Source of the DNA: Codonopsis lanceolata
Taxonomy: Eukaryota; Streptophyta; Magnoliopsida; Asterales; Campanulaceae
Reading direction: 5' to 3'
Assembly: GCA_013146195.2 (NCBI GenBank)
Contig: CM028382.1
Span: forward strand, 8,812,767 to 8,876,766
Length of the DNA: 64,000 nucleotides
Shown: in pieces, positions 46,942 to 59,442 of the stretch
Layout: the number at the start of each line of letters is the position of its first letter
Position numbering within the stretch: position 1 is the stretch's first letter
The notes under the pieces: model-generated
Seen by the model: only the letters and a program-made list of their open reading frames with translations
Told to the model about the DNA's origin: nothing
Databases searched by the model: none
Translations under genes and position numbers: made by a program

Positions 46942-47659
46942 GATTTATTGCCCTTGATTAAATAATGGATGAAGTATTAAGTCCAGTGGTAGACTTGTCC
47001 ATCTATTAATTTGTAAGAGACATCTTAGCCTTTTATAAGTAGTATAGATATAGATTTGAGTAAAATTATTTTTCCGTTTATTGACCTTAATTAAATATTA
47101 GATGATGTATTAAGTCAAGGGGTAGACTTGTCCATCTATTAATTTGTAGGAAATATCTTAGCCTTTTATAAGTAGTATAGATATAGATATAGATAGATAT
47201 AGATTAAATAATGGATGATGTATTAAGTCAATGGGTAGACTTGTCCATTTATTAATTTTTAAGAGACTTGTTAGCCTTTTATAAGTAGTATAAATATAGA
47301 TCTATACTACTTACGTTTATTTCCCTTAATTAAAAAATGGATAATGTATTAACTCAAGGTGTAGACTTGTGCATCTATTAATTTGTAAGAGACATCCTAG
47401 CCTTTTATAAATAGTATAGATATAGATATAGATATATAGATTTGGGTAAAATTATTTTTACGTTTATTGCCCTTAATTAAATAATAGATGATGTATTAAG
47501 TCAAGGTGTAGACTTGTCCATCTAGTAATTTATAAGTGACATCTTAGCCTTTATTTTTACGTTTATCGCCCTTAATTAAATAATGGATGATGTATTAAGT
47601 CAATTGTAAGACTTGTCCATCTATTAATTTGTAAGAGACATCTTAGCCTTTTATAAGTA

Positions 47660-47660
<1 letters not shown>

Positions 47661-47746
<86 letters not shown>
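47661..47746. repeat. (TA)n microsatellite
   Basis: Uninterrupted TA dinucleotide run of about 86 bp at an array unit junction, followed by AAGTAGTATAGATATAGATA. Confidence 0.95.
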
Positions 47747-47748
<2 letters not shown>

Positions 47749-50700
47749 TAGTATAGATATAGATATAGATAGATATAGATTAAATAATGGATGATGTAAT
47801 AAGTCAAGGGGTAGACTTGTCCATCTATTAATTTTGAAGAGACATCTTAGCCTTTTATAAGTAGTATATATATATATAAAATAATGGATGACATATTAAG
47901 TCAAGGGATAGATTTGTCCATCTATTAATTTTTAAGAGATGTCTTAGCCTTTTATAAATAGTATAGATCTATACTACTTACGTTTATTGCTCTTAATTAA
48001 ATAATGGATAATGTATTAAGTAAAAGGGTAGACTTGTGCATCTATTAATTTGTAAAAGATATCTTAGCCTTTTATAAGTAGTATAGATATATAGATTTGA
48101 ATAAAATTATTTTTACGTTTATTGTCCTTAATTAACTAATGGATGATGTATTAAGTCAAGGGGTAGACTTGTCCATCTATTAAATTGTTAGAGACATCTT
48201 AGCCTTTATTTTTACGTTTATCGCCTTTAATTAAACAATGGATGATGTATTAAGTCAAGTGGTAGACTTGTCCATCTATTAATTTGTAAGAGATATCTTA
48301 GCTTTTTATAAGTAGTATAGATATAGATATATAAGTAGTATAGATATAGATATAGATAGATATAGATTAAATAATGGACAATGTATTAAGTCAATGGGTA
48401 TACTTGTCCATCTATTAGTTGTTAAGAGACATCTTAGTCATTTATAAGTATTATAGATATAGATTATAGATTATAGATTATAGATATAGATTTGAGTAAA
48501 ATTATTTTTACGTTTATTTCCTTTAATTAAATAATGGATGATGTATTAAGTCAAGGGGTAGGCTTATCCATCTATTAATTTTTAAGAGACATCTTAGTCA
48601 TTTATAAGTAGTATAGATATAGATATAGATATATATTTTAGTAAAATTATTTTTACGTTTATTGCCTTTAATTAAATAATGGATGATGTATTAAGTCAAG
48701 GGGTATACTTTTCCATCTATTAATTTGTAAGAAACATCTTAGCCTTTTATAAGTAGTATAGATAGATATAGATTTGAGTAAAGTTATTTTTACATTTATT
48801 GCTCTTAATTAAATATTAGATGATGTATTAAGTCAAGGGGTAGACTTGTCCATCTATTAATTTGTAAGAGACATATTAGTCTTTTATAAGTAGTATAGAT
48901 ATAGATAGATAGATATAGATATAGATATAGATATAGATTAACTAATGGATGATATATTAAGTCAAGGGGTAGACTTGTCCATATATTAATTTTTAAGAGA
49001 CATCTTAGCCTTTTATAAATAGTATAGACTATTAATTTGTAAGAAACATCTTAGCCTTTTATAAGTAGTATAGATATAGATATAGATTTGAGTAAAATTA
49101 TTTTTACGTTTATTGCTCTTAATTAAATATTAGATGATGTATTAAGTCAAGGGGTAGACTTGTCCATCTATTAATTTGTAAGAGACATATTAGCCTTTTA
49201 TAAGTAGTATAGATATAGATAGATTGATATAGATATAGATATAGATATAGATAGATATAGATTAACTAATGGATGATGTATTAAGTCAAGGGGTAGACTT
49301 GTCCATCTATTAATTTTTAAGAGACATCTTAGCCTTTTATAAATAGTATAGATATAGATCTATACTACTTACGTTTATTGTCCTTAATTAAAAAATGGAT
49401 AATGTATTAAGTCAAGGGGTAGACTTGTGCATCTATTAATTTATAAGAGACATCTTAGCATTTTATAAGTATTATAGATATAGATATAGATTTATAGATT
49501 TGAGTAAAATTATTTTTACGTTTATTGCACATAATTAAATAATGGATGATGTATTAAGTCAAGGGGTAGACTTGTCCATCTATTAAATTGTAAGAGACAT
49601 GTTAGCCATTATTTTTACGTTTATCGCTCTTAATTAAATAATGGATGATGTATTAAGTCAAGGGGTAGACTTGTCCATCTATTAATTTGTAAGAGATATC
49701 TTAGCCTTTTATAAGTAGTATAGATATAGATATAGATAAGTAGTATAGATATAGATATAGATAGATATAGATTACATAATGGATGTTGTATTAGGTCAAG
49801 GGATAGACTTGTCCATATATTAATTTTTAAGAGACATCTTAGCCTTTTATAAGTAGTATAGATATAGATATAGATATGGATTTGAGTAAAATTATTTTTA
49901 CGTTTATTGTATTTAATTAAATAATGGATGATATATTAAGTTAAGGGGTAGATTTTTCCATCTATTAATTTGTAAGAGACTTCTTAGCCTTTTATAAGTA
50001 GTATAGATATAGATATAGATATAGATTTATTGCCCTTAATTAAATAATTGATGATGTATTAAGTCAATGGGTCGACTTGTCCATCTATTAATTTGTAAAA
50101 GACATCTTAGCCTTTTATAAGTAGTGTAGATATAGATTTGAGTAAAATTATTTTTACGTTTATTGCCCTTAATTTAATAATAGATGATGTATTAAGTCAA
50201 GGGGTAGACTTGTCCATCTATAAATTTGTAAGAGATATCTTAGCCTTTTATAAGTAGTATAGATTAATTTGTAAGAGATATATTAGCCTTTTATAAGTAG
50301 TATAGATAGATAGATATAGATATAGATATAGATAGATATAGATTAACTAATGGATGATGTATTAAGTCACGGGGTAGACTTGTCCATCTATTAATTTCTA
50401 AGAGACATCTTAACCTTTTATAAGTAATATAGAAGTATAGATAGATATAGTTTATTGCTCTTAATTAAATAATTGATGATGTATTAAGTCAATGGGTCAA
50501 CTTGTCCATCTATTAATTTGTAAGAGATATCTTAGCCTTTTATAAGTAGTATAGATATAGATATAGATATAGATTTGAGTAAAATTATTTTTACGTTTAT
50601 TGCTCTTAATTAAATATTAGATGATGTATTAAGTAAAGGGGTAGACTTGTCCATCTATTAATTTGTAAGAGACATCTTAGCTTTTTATAAGTAATATAGA

Positions 50701-51176
50701 TATAGATATATAGATTTGAGTAAAATTATTTTTACGTTTAGTGCTCTTAATAAAATAATGGATGATGTACTAAGTCAAGAGGTGGACTTGTCCATCTATT
50801 AAATTGTAAGAGACATCTTAGTCTTTATTTTTACGTTTATCGCCATTAATTAAATAATGGATAATGTATTAAGTCAAGGGGTAGATTTTTCCATCTATTA
50901 ATTTGTAAGAGACATTTTAGCATTTTATAAGTAGCATAGATATAGATATAGGTAGATATGGATTAAATAATAGATGATGTATTGACTTGTTTATCTATTA
51001 ATTTTTAAGAGACATCGTAGCCTTTTATAAGTAGTATAAATATAGATATAGATATAGATTTGAGTAAAATTATTTTTTACGTTTATTGCCCTTAATTAAA
51101 TAATGGATGATGTATTAAGTCAAGGGGTAGACTTGTCCATCAATTAATTTGTAAGAGACATCTTAGCCTTTTATAA

Positions 51177-51178
<2 letters not shown>

Positions 51179-51236
<58 letters not shown>
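51179..51236. repeat. (AT)n microsatellite
   Basis: Uninterrupted AT run of about 58 bp, again at an array unit junction (after TTTATAAGT). Confidence 0.95.
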
Positions 51237-51237
<1 letters not shown>

Positions 51238-51505
51238 TATAAATAGTATAGATTTATTGCTCTTAATTAAATAATGGTTGAAGTATTAAGTCCAATGGTA
51301 GACTTGTGCATCTATCAATTTTTAAGAGACTTATTATCCTTTTATAAGTAGTATAGATATAGATATAGATATAGATATAGATTTGAGTAAAATTATTTTT
51401 TACGTTTATCGCCTTTAATTAAATAATGGATAATGTATTAAGTCAAGGACTAGATTTTTCCATCTATTAATTTGTAAGAGACATTTTAGCATTTTATAAG
51501 TAGTA

Positions 51506-52624
51506 CTAGGTTATTACCCGTGCGATGCACGGTTGACTTAGTATTATTTATGAAACTTAATTTTGTAGATAGAATTTGTAAGTTATTTGAATGAAGCAAC
51601 AACAGCAAGATGTCCACATAATTAATAAATCAAAAAAAAAGTGAGATCACACTGAATCATCAAACCGAAAATCCATGCTAATTTTGTAGATTTAATTTGC
51701 AAGCTATTTCGTAGTGGTTGTTTGTGGTGTTTGTGGAAAACGTTTAATTAAATTGGATAAAATTTATTTTAAATTGACCAAGTTTTGGTAAAATAATAAA
51801 AATTAAAAAACTTTTACCATGAGAATTGAGGAGTCCTAATCAAATTAAATGTGTCTAAATCAAATGTGATAAAATCTATCCGGTAGAAACTGATTTTGTA
51901 AACAAAAAATGGTAAATAAAAAAACTTTTACCATGAGAATTGATGAAACAGGTTAAAATCAAATGTGATAAAATGTATACGCAAATAAAAAACTTTTACC
52001 ATGAAAATTTGGAGTACTAATCAAGTGAAACATGTTAAAATCAAATGTGATAAAATCTATCCGCAAATAAAAAACTTTTACCATGAAAAAAAAAGGAATT
52101 ATATAGATATATTTAGTACCATATACATGGTTTTAATAATTTTTGTTTTATTTGCAAAACTTGTTTATAATAAGATGATTTTCTAAACTTACAATAAATA
52201 ATTAATTTTTTTAATTAGAATAATTTGAAGAAAAAAAACAAAAAATAAGCTAAATATTCAAAATCGATCATATAGTTATGTAATTGAAAGATTAAAATCT
52301 ATGAGAATTGATAAAATATATCCTTAAAAAAATTACCCTAAAATTGGAGTTCTAATAAAGTGAAACGTATTTAAATCAAATGTTATAAAATATATCCGAT
52401 ATTAACCGATTTTGGCAATAAAAAATTGTAAAAAAAAAATTACCATATATAAAGGAGACATCAATTTTAAAATTTATCCGGTTTTAATTTTTGATAGGAA
52501 AAAAAATTATAAACTTGTATAGAAGGTGACACGTGGAAGCATATAATTGTTTTAAAACTTTAAGCGTACAATAAAAAGTCATCATGTGGCAACAACGAAT
52601 TCTATTTTAATAATAGTTGATAGA
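51506..52624 (-). mobile_element. Non-autonomous Helitron, 1.1 kb (copy 1)
   Basis: On the minus strand the element starts TCTATCAACTATTATTAAAA at 52624 and ends in CTAG at 51509-51506 followed by T. A short hairpin with stem CCGTGC/GCACGG (plus strand 51518-51532) lies 8 bases before the CTAG. The 5' TC, 3' CTAG, subterminal hairpin and placement between A and T are the Helitron signature. The interior has degenerate tandem words (AAAAACTTTTACCATGA, ATCAAATGTGATAAAATCTA; about 51800-52100). There is no Rep/helicase, so it depends on a partner. Confidence 0.72.
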
Positions 52625-53233
52625 TAATTAATATATTAGTAATTAATAATTAATAAATATAGATTAGTAGAATAACAAATAATATAGAATTATCCCGTGG
52701 ATAATTTGTATAAATTAAAAATTATGAAAATAAAAAAAAAGATGGAAATAGAAGAGTTTTAGTCAAATTAAACTTGTATAAATTATATAGGATAAAATCT
52801 AGTTTAATTAAGTGATATTTGAAAAAAAAATTACCAAAATTCTAAATCTCTATCATAAATTTGTTTTATCTTATCAAATTAGTTTTAGGAATTTTATGAT
52901 ATCTAATTAGAATTAGAATTTTTATCTTAAACTAATCGATTTTGAAAAAAAGAAAAAACTTTTATCATTTCAAAAATGATAAAAACTAACTTTTTATCTC
53001 TAAAACTTTGAAATCAATTGTGATAATATCAAACTTATCAGAACTAACCGTATAAAATTTATCATAAACTAATTACAAAATCAAATGTGGTAAAACTTTT
53101 ATGAGTAAAAAAAAAACTATAGTTTATAAGAGGGTGACACGTTGCATCACATAATTTTTTTAAATTTTTTTTACATTTCACGAGTGCCGCCGTAATACAT
53201 GGCGATAGTGGCTTCTGTTTTAGTTATAATTAA
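52625..53233 (-). mobile_element. Degenerate Helitron (copy 2), head to tail with copies 1 and 3
   Basis: The 5' part on the minus strand (AATTATAACTAAAACAGAAG from about 53230, then GTGACACGTTGCATC in inverse at 53125) aligns with the 5' part of copy 1. The AAAACTTTTAT and TGTGATAAA words of the interior recur. The 3' end is weak: ATAGAATTATCCCGTGG near 52685 resembles CTAGGTTATTACCCGTG of copy 1 without the full hairpin. It fills the space between two clear Helitron 3' ends. Confidence 0.5.
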
Positions 53234-53599
53234 CTAGGTTATTTTAGCTGCGATCTGCAGGTTGACTTAGTATTATTTTTGAAATATAATTTTGTAGATA
53301 TAATTTGCAAACTATTTGAATGAGTTAACAACAGATCTCCTCATAATTAATAAATATTAATAATTAATAAATAAATAAAAATGTGTGAGATCTGTGAATC
53401 ATAAAACAAAAAATTCATGACAATAATAAAATCGAACAAATATTCCTAGTGTGAGTGTGAAGACGAGAAGAAGGGGAGGGAAGTACCACAAAGCGGAGAA
53501 TCATCAGGAGGTGTGTGTGTTTGATGGGGAGATAAGTTTCACAATGGTTGTTTGTGGTGTTGGTGGAACATTTGATTAAATTAGATAAAATATATCTTA
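53234..53599 (-). mobile_element. Helitron 3' part (copy 3), cut by the assembly gap
   Basis: Starts on the plus strand CTAGGTTATTTTAGCTGCGA and continues GGTTGACTTAGTATTATTTT, aligning with copy 1 over at least 150 bp (TTTGTAGATA, TATTTGAATGA). On the minus strand this is a 3' end with CTAG followed by T and a short stem CTGC/GCAG. The stem bases differ from copy 1 but pairing is kept. The 5' end is lost in the N run. Confidence 0.65.
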
Positions 53600-53699
53600 N
53601 NNNNNNNNNNNNNNNNNNNNNNNNNNNNNNNNNNNNNNNNNNNNNNNNNNNNNNNNNNNNNNNNNNNNNNNNNNNNNNNNNNNNNNNNNNNNNNNNNNN
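53600..53699. other. Assembly gap, 100 N
   Basis: Exactly 100 N, the convention for a gap of unknown size. The sequences on either side (Helitron; Tat pol/gag) are unrelated, so order and distance here depend on scaffolding. Confidence 0.99.
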
Positions 53700-53859
53700 C
53701 GCTGATTGGCTCTAAAAGCCAGATCAACATTCAAATGGCGCAGCCACGCCTCGCTTATCCTCAGATGCCCTCAGTCGCCAAGCAAAGACATCCGCATCTT
53801 GTAGTCGCTAATCAAATTTTCCCCGAGCCTTGCACAAAGCTCTAATCTTAATCTTCTCG

Positions 53860-54600
53860 CTTCTGATAAGCGTAATTAATGATAACCTCCTCAAGCTCAT
53901 CTTGAGCCGAAACTCGGCTCATCTCGCATTTCGAGCCGGTCACACTCCACCTTCTCATCTTTCTCACTGATCTTCAACTTTGTCGTTCAGGTCTACCTCC
54001 ATAACCTCCCTTTCACATTCTCGACATCACCGTCTAAAGAATCATCCATGTGCTCAACGACCTCATTCGGTTCCTCAAATCCCCCGCTGTCAAATGCCTA
54101 AGAAGGATTACTAATGCCTCGCTCTGCCACCTCTCCTCGCTCAACTTGCCTAATCGGATCGTGAATGCTCCAGATGGACTAGTCTCAACATCACCCTCGG
54201 CTCACAGCTGTCAGACCGGCCTCCTTTTCTCGACTCCTCCCCGACTTCAATGCTCAAGATGAGCTTGCAACCATCTCCAAACTTCAGACCATCGCAACTA
54301 TCGATGGTCCCACAATCACATATGAAGTTTCCTTAGTACTAACGGTTATCTTTTGCTCGTCATCCTCTAAGGTCAACTTCTGCTTCTTCCTATGAGTATC
54401 TCGCACATATTCGAAAGACTGCTACAAGCCAAGAAGATCCCAACTCCCCTCGACGGTAGAACTTAGCTCGACGCAGGATTGACGCCACCATTTGAAATTT
54501 AGCCATACTTGGAACACCCAAAATTACGTTGGAGATTTCGTGTCGACACATGAAGGTAATCTTTTCAGCCGAGTCTTGCTTCCTCACCGATGAACACTTC
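53860..54600 (-). pseudogene. Protease region of second Tat element
   Basis: The recognisable part is EISNVILGVPSMAKFQMVAS near 54480-54540, matching YNCILGAPAMAKFQMVTS of the first element, then a short frame FYRRGELGSSW. The DTG loop is not readable in one frame. Multiple indels. The linker to RT follows and ends at the gap. Confidence 0.65.
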
Positions 54601-54807
54601 TAGCTCAACAAAGTGCCTTTAACTGACCTTATGATTTGTAAACCTTCTAATGCCCCTCGCATACGGCTTCAACCGGTCATCACTTAACTCGAGCCCCTCG
54701 AAAACAAGAATAATACATTACATCCCGGCATGCCCCTATGTCCACCAAGATCCTGTGCACAACCCAGCCATCCACTAATGCTGAGACTATCAAAGATTGC
54801 TCGCCTG

Positions 54808-56862
54808 CTACACTACTCGCCAGCTCACTGCGAGTAAACTCGAATGGCATGTTCCCCATCCCGCAACTTTGGACAAGGAATATATTTGTTTCCCCGAGCT
54901 GAGCTGAGTTGGTGTAAGCTCTTCATCCATTATCACATTGATCACCCCCGATCGGCGGGGCTTCGCCTGGAGCATTCCCTTTATTGCCTCCATCCCGCTG
55001 GCCGTTTATCTAGCCGCCTCATTGATCAACTTGAATGGCCTTCTTCAACGCCAAGCATTCCTCCGTAGTGTGCCCATAATCATCATGATAAGCACACCGC
55101 TTCGTCTGATCCCTTTCTCCGGCAGTCGCTGGATTCATGCGAGGTGGGTTAGGAAGCTCGTTCCTTATCTCGTACATAATGTCCTCGCGCAATGTGTTTA
55201 GCGGAGTCAAATCCGATTCACGAAGAAATTTTGCCGGCCGTGCCGGCCAAGTACCGGGACTTGCTCTTATTGTAGCCTCCACTGCCCATCCATCCATTTC
55301 CTTAGAATTTCCAGCTTGCTTCCTTAGGATTTCCAGCCTCCTTTTTCTTTCTCCTGCTTCCCAGCTCCTTTTCTTCTCCTTTTGCTGTCTCCTCCCGGCA
55401 CACCATTTTTGTGCTCCATTTTTGTGTTAGCATTTAGCTCTGCTTGTGTCTTTGGTTCACGATGCTTAATTCTTAATTCTGATCGCAAACCACCTTCACC
55501 TTCACCAGCAAGTAACTGCTTCAAAACATGTGGTCACCTCGCTTCTGGCCAACCCCTGAACCTCGCTCCAACACCTTAGTGAACCGCTCAAGATAACTCG
55601 TCAGATTCACTTGCTCCTTGCTTAACCTTGGACAAATCAGCCCTTGTTTCGCTAATGTTCCCGCCGCCTTCCAAAATCGGCCAAAAACTTTGATCGCAGA
55701 TCGCCTCAATTGTTAATTGATCGCCGTGGCAACGCCCATCCAAAGCTAAAGCTTTCCCTTGTAACGCGCCCACAAAAGCTCGAATCTTCAGAGCCTCATC
55801 TGAAGTCACCAGGCCAATTTGTGATTCAAAGGACATCAACCAATCCCTAGCCTTCGTCTTGCCTGTATATTCCTTAATATTCGGGAATATAAGCCCCCCG
55901 TGCCTTTGGTGGAGCATTCTCGATCCATGGAGCTAACGGGCCGGGCAGATGTACCAAGAAATTTCCGCCTAAAGCCTTGCCTTGCTCCTCCCAGCTTCCA
56001 TCCTGGGCTGCCAATTCCTCGAAATGCCTTTGCAAGTTTATGGTCAGTAGGCAAACCACCTCCGAGCCGAGGTCAGATCATGCATGAGGGGCTCTGGGGG
56101 TCCCATCACTCAAAGAGCCAGCAACTCCCCACTACTGCGCCCCGCGCCACGAGCTGCTGTGCCTCAAATAGCCGCACAACCGTGCAACCGGGCCGACGAG
56201 TCCTTTCCTCCTTGAGAATGGTAAGATAAACGCCCATTGGAGCGCTCTGGCGAAGGTGTTCTTCGCTTGTGCATATGAACCCCTTGGTGAACGTGATTGA
56301 CGAGTATGAGCTCGAGATCGTCGTGGTGAGGGTGAAACGAAATTTTGCAGCATGTGACCTGGTGGTGAAGGCGAACGCTGCCTACTTTACGCGACCAGCC
56401 GAATCTTCTCCAATTCGTGGACCCGGCCTTGAATGAACATTGGGGACCACCCTGTGACTAGCCTTGCTACCTCTTCCGTTTAGAGCCACTCCGCGTACGA
56501 AATAAGCGACGGTGGATTCACACGGTTGCCACCGGCAGAAACACCCCACTGCTAGAGCCGAGCGACAAGGCTGGTAATGGATCTAATTCGATGGGCAATG
56601 GTGGTTTGCCCATCGCAATCAACTGCAGGCTAAGCTGATGCATCTGGCCCAAGTAAATGGCTCGGCCGTCAGAAAGCTTCTTCACGCTCGTGAGCTAACC
56701 CAAACTTCAAGACTTCCGACCAACGAATCAACCCCACGCTTTGGTTAAAGGCGTGGCGTGCGTCATGAGTGGTGGAACATTATTCCACCACGATTAAAGC
56801 GGGATTCTCGAGCACCTCCTCTCTACGATCGCCATCGCCACCATTAACTCCGTTCTCCGCCA
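54808..56862 (-). pseudogene. gag: gag of second Tat element (frameshifted)
   Basis: Start ATG at 56862 (MAENGVNGGDGDRREEVLEN), ending in a stop after 27 codons. Further pieces follow in other frames: capsid core at 55588-55917 (GLIFPNIKEYTGKTKARDWL, SFESQIGLVTSDEALKIR, AFVGALQGKAL), then SDLTPLNTLREDIMYEI and the zinc knuckle CAYHDDYGHTTEEC (55019-55297), and RSGVINVIMDEELTPTQLSS (54808-54993). The knuckle has His in the second position as in the first Tat element. Not functional. Confidence 0.8.
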
Positions 56863-56921
56863 TGGATAAAACCTCGAAAGTAAAACACCCAACAAAAGTT
56901 TACCAACAATTTACCAACTGC

Positions 56922-56938
56922 TCGGCAGCGGAACCAAG
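56922..56938 (-). other. Primer-binding site of second Tat element
   Basis: Minus strand CTTGGTTCCGCTGCCGA stands directly after the LTR end (TTTGACGCATCG), matching the position and core of the PBS in the first Tat element. Confidence 0.6.
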
Positions 56939-56940
56939 CG

Positions 56941-57578
56941 ATGCGTCAAAGAATTGCGGATGCCTTGTAGAAAGCCCAATCCGACACACACGGCTTTCAA
57001 CGTGTCCTTATATCCTCAAAGCCCAACTCTGCGAAGGGAAAGAATAAACGTGAACTGGGCAGGGGGCACTCCCTGCAAAGGCCCTCCGGCGTGAGAATCA
57101 GTACAAGATTCAACCAATAAACAATTTAGCAGAGTTTCAGTTAGAGAATTAGATTGCGCATACCTTTCTCCTACATTTTCCCAAGTTTTTTATATCTGCC
57201 GGAAGGCGTAACTGCCAACAACTGTTAATAACTGCCCATGATGGCTATTAACTGCCCATGAACAATCATGACCTTCAATGGCGGGCACAATAACTAACCC
57301 ATTAATGAAAACGTCTTCAATGGGGAATTCCCCGGACATAACCGTCCTCAACTTAATGAGAATTCTTGCTCGGACATAACTGTCCTCAACTGATGTCAAT
57401 TCTCTCATATACGAGCATAACAAGTCATGCTCGCGCCTCAGTTGTGCTCGCTGGTTAAGCCCCAACTCGCTGGCATCTTAACGCAGCTCAACATTTTGCT
57501 CGCTTGCTCGGATGTCATTGGTCTGCCTGGCACGTGATCCTCGGTCTGGGCCTATTGGGCCAGGCAGTTCACACGTCA
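56941..57578 (-). repeat. 5' LTR of second Tat element
   Basis: Inferred LTR. On the minus strand it begins TGACGTGTGAACTGCC and ends at GACGCATCG before the primer-binding site. It includes TCTCACGCCGGAGGGCC near 57083-57099, a word shared with the LTR of the first Tat element (CTCACGCCGGAGGGG). No partner LTR is in the window, so the outer border is uncertain by some bases. Confidence 0.6.
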
Positions 57579-59198
57579 TGCATTGTAATTTGTAAGGCAT
57601 CAATGCGTCCTTTAATTGTTGCATTATCTTATCAAATGATATATTGTGATGCATCAAAATTGTTTTTTATGATTTGTAAAAATATTAGGGTTTGAAGCAC
57701 TTGAAAATCTATCAAAATATACTAGTCCACAATTTTTTTTTCAAAGTTCGATGCAGAAATGATGAGGTAGGTGCTCGTACTTCATAAGGTAGTAAGTCTT
57801 ACGGTACAAATAATTAAAAACACTTTTCCATACAGAAATCCAATTTCAATTAATTATATTCAAATTTTTTATTTGAATTATTTAGTATATATCCAACCTT
57901 ATTCTACCTAACGTACAAAACTCCATCGTATTCAATATTTTGAAATAATTTCACTATTTTATGTAATGGATTTACATTATCATTTTTCTGTAAATTGATC
58001 AATTTATGTTACAATAAAGACAGCTATCACGCTTACAAATGACAATACATATTTACTGTTGACATTAAACGATTTTAAAACTGTTAACGTTTGTTATTCA
58101 CCACATGTGAATGAAGGTGGTTATCCCAAGTATCTTTTTTTCTCCTTTGGTACCCTCTTTTTTCTCAACTCATGAGAAATCACCCCTTCTTTTTATCTTT
58201 CACAAAGTCACCCCAACCATTTGTAAGCATTCAACACTACAAAACTTCAACTGCACATAGATCCGGAACAGACACACAATTCTAGTCTTTAATCTAAGTA
58301 TATAACATGTCAACTTTATAATATTAGGTGGAAAATATACTACTATAACGAAATAATGGTAAAATGGAACACTTAAAGAAAGTATGTTAATGAGGTTGAT
58401 AGGTAGTTTTTGACAAATTAGCAATGTAAGTTAAGAATGAGTTTCCTATAAGAGCGTCTTACAAATCTTAATTCGTAAAACGAAGTTTTGCTCTTTCTCA
58501 ATTTTTTGTGTTTCAATGGACTTTTTGATTTTCAAATTTACGATTGCGATTCAGTCGCCCTTTTTTGGTACCTTCCACATTAGACTAATTTCCACCGACA
58601 CTACTTTGTACCTAGTAAGTAATAAGAGTCAAACATGAGACATCTTATACTAAATAAATCGCTCTACACAACAACACAAACATTATCAAACCAATGAACC
58701 AATCCTTTTGAGTTTTATTTCTATTTGTATTAGTGTGTTTTTTGAGTTTTTTTGTACTCACTAGGTGACACTAGCATTGTTAGTATATATTATTTCCTCG
58801 ATTCCTAAATTATTTTTATATTTGACTAGGGTCACGAATTTAGAAAAACAAAATTAACTTGATTAATAATATTTGTATAATATACGAGTTGTTTCTTTAA
58901 AATCTTATAAACATGTAACACATGATTAAAATACGGAGAAAAAATATGGATAAATGGTTTTAAAAATTATATTAAAAAGAAAATTTTACAAATAAAATAA
59001 CTTTTCTGAGACAAAAAATAATAATATTATTAACATAACTTTTTAACATAACTTTTTAACTTATATTATTAACATAACTTTTTAACTTATAGTTGAGCCA
59101 ATAAAATGTCAAATAAGATGACACATTAGAAACCACATCATTTGATGCACAAATTTAAATACTCGTTGATTGACTCTAGCATTAGTTATAATTGAATA
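57579..59198. other. Intergenic spacer upstream of the heat-shock gene
   Basis: AT-rich. A plus-strand stretch at 58081-58220 shares short words in inverse with 7310-7400 (GTGACTTTGT; CACATGTGAATGAAGGTG), possibly a dispersed repeat. No gene. A duplicated AACATAACTTTTTAAC word occurs at 59033-59086. Confidence 0.4.
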
Positions 59199-59226
59199 AT
59201 GGCCCAAAGATATTTGTCCCCACTTT

Positions 59227-59239
59227 TTCGGGAATTTTC
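59227..59239 (+). promoter_or_regulatory. Heat-shock element
   Basis: TTCGGGAATTTTC is a perfect three-unit HSE (TTC-nn-GAA-nn-TTC). A second, imperfect GAA-nn-CTC-nn-GAA (59252-59263, GAAATCTCAAGAA) follows about 12 bases later. Both lie ~85 bp upstream of the TATA box, in the usual place for plant small HSP promoters, and predict heat induction by HSF. Confidence 0.85.
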
Positions 59240-59321
59240 GCTACACGTCCAGAAATCTCAAGAAAACGCCAGACTCCTCGACGTGATAAAACCAATGGAC
59301 CACTTTACCCTCCTGAACTCC

Positions 59322-59329
59322 TATAAATA
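59322..59329 (+). promoter_or_regulatory. TATA box of the sHSP gene
   Basis: TATAAATA in CTCCTATAAATACCTC, 121 bp before the start codon. Transcription should start near 59355, giving a leader of about 90 bases, typical for sHSP genes. A CCAAT word lies at 59292-59296. Confidence 0.85.
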
Positions 59330-59442
59330 CCTCAATCGTCATTTAGCGTTAACCAGAACCATAGCAAATAGCGTCTACAAATCAAAGCAATCAATCCTAA
59401 CTTTCTCATTTCCAAATTTCTGGATCATCTAATTCACCTACA

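Larger units (their letters stand above)
46942..51505. repeat. Main block of the ~140-bp tandem array (about 34 units)
   Basis: About 34 copies of the unit, counted by the word GATGATGTATTAAGTCAAGG and its variants. Units vary in length because a GATATA/TAGATA tract at the unit junction expands and contracts, and some units lack the TTTGAGTAAAATTATTTTTA part. Two junction tracts became pure (TA)n runs. Read on the minus strand each unit starts TCTATACTACTTATAAAAGG, which looks like a plant Helitron 5' end. No coding potential. Confidence 0.9.
53700..57578 (-). mobile_element. Second Tat-lineage Ty3/gypsy element, 5' part only
   Basis: Minus-strand element with 5' LTR (about 56941-57578), primer-binding site, gag and protease, entering the PR-RT linker (ELEEVIINYAYQK near 53870-53905, like ELEEVIINPAYPEQ of the first element) before the gap. 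It is the same lineage as the element at 9713-22100 but a different family: gag is about half identical and the LTRs are unlike apart from a CACGCCGGAGGG word. Frameshifted throughout. Confidence 0.8.
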
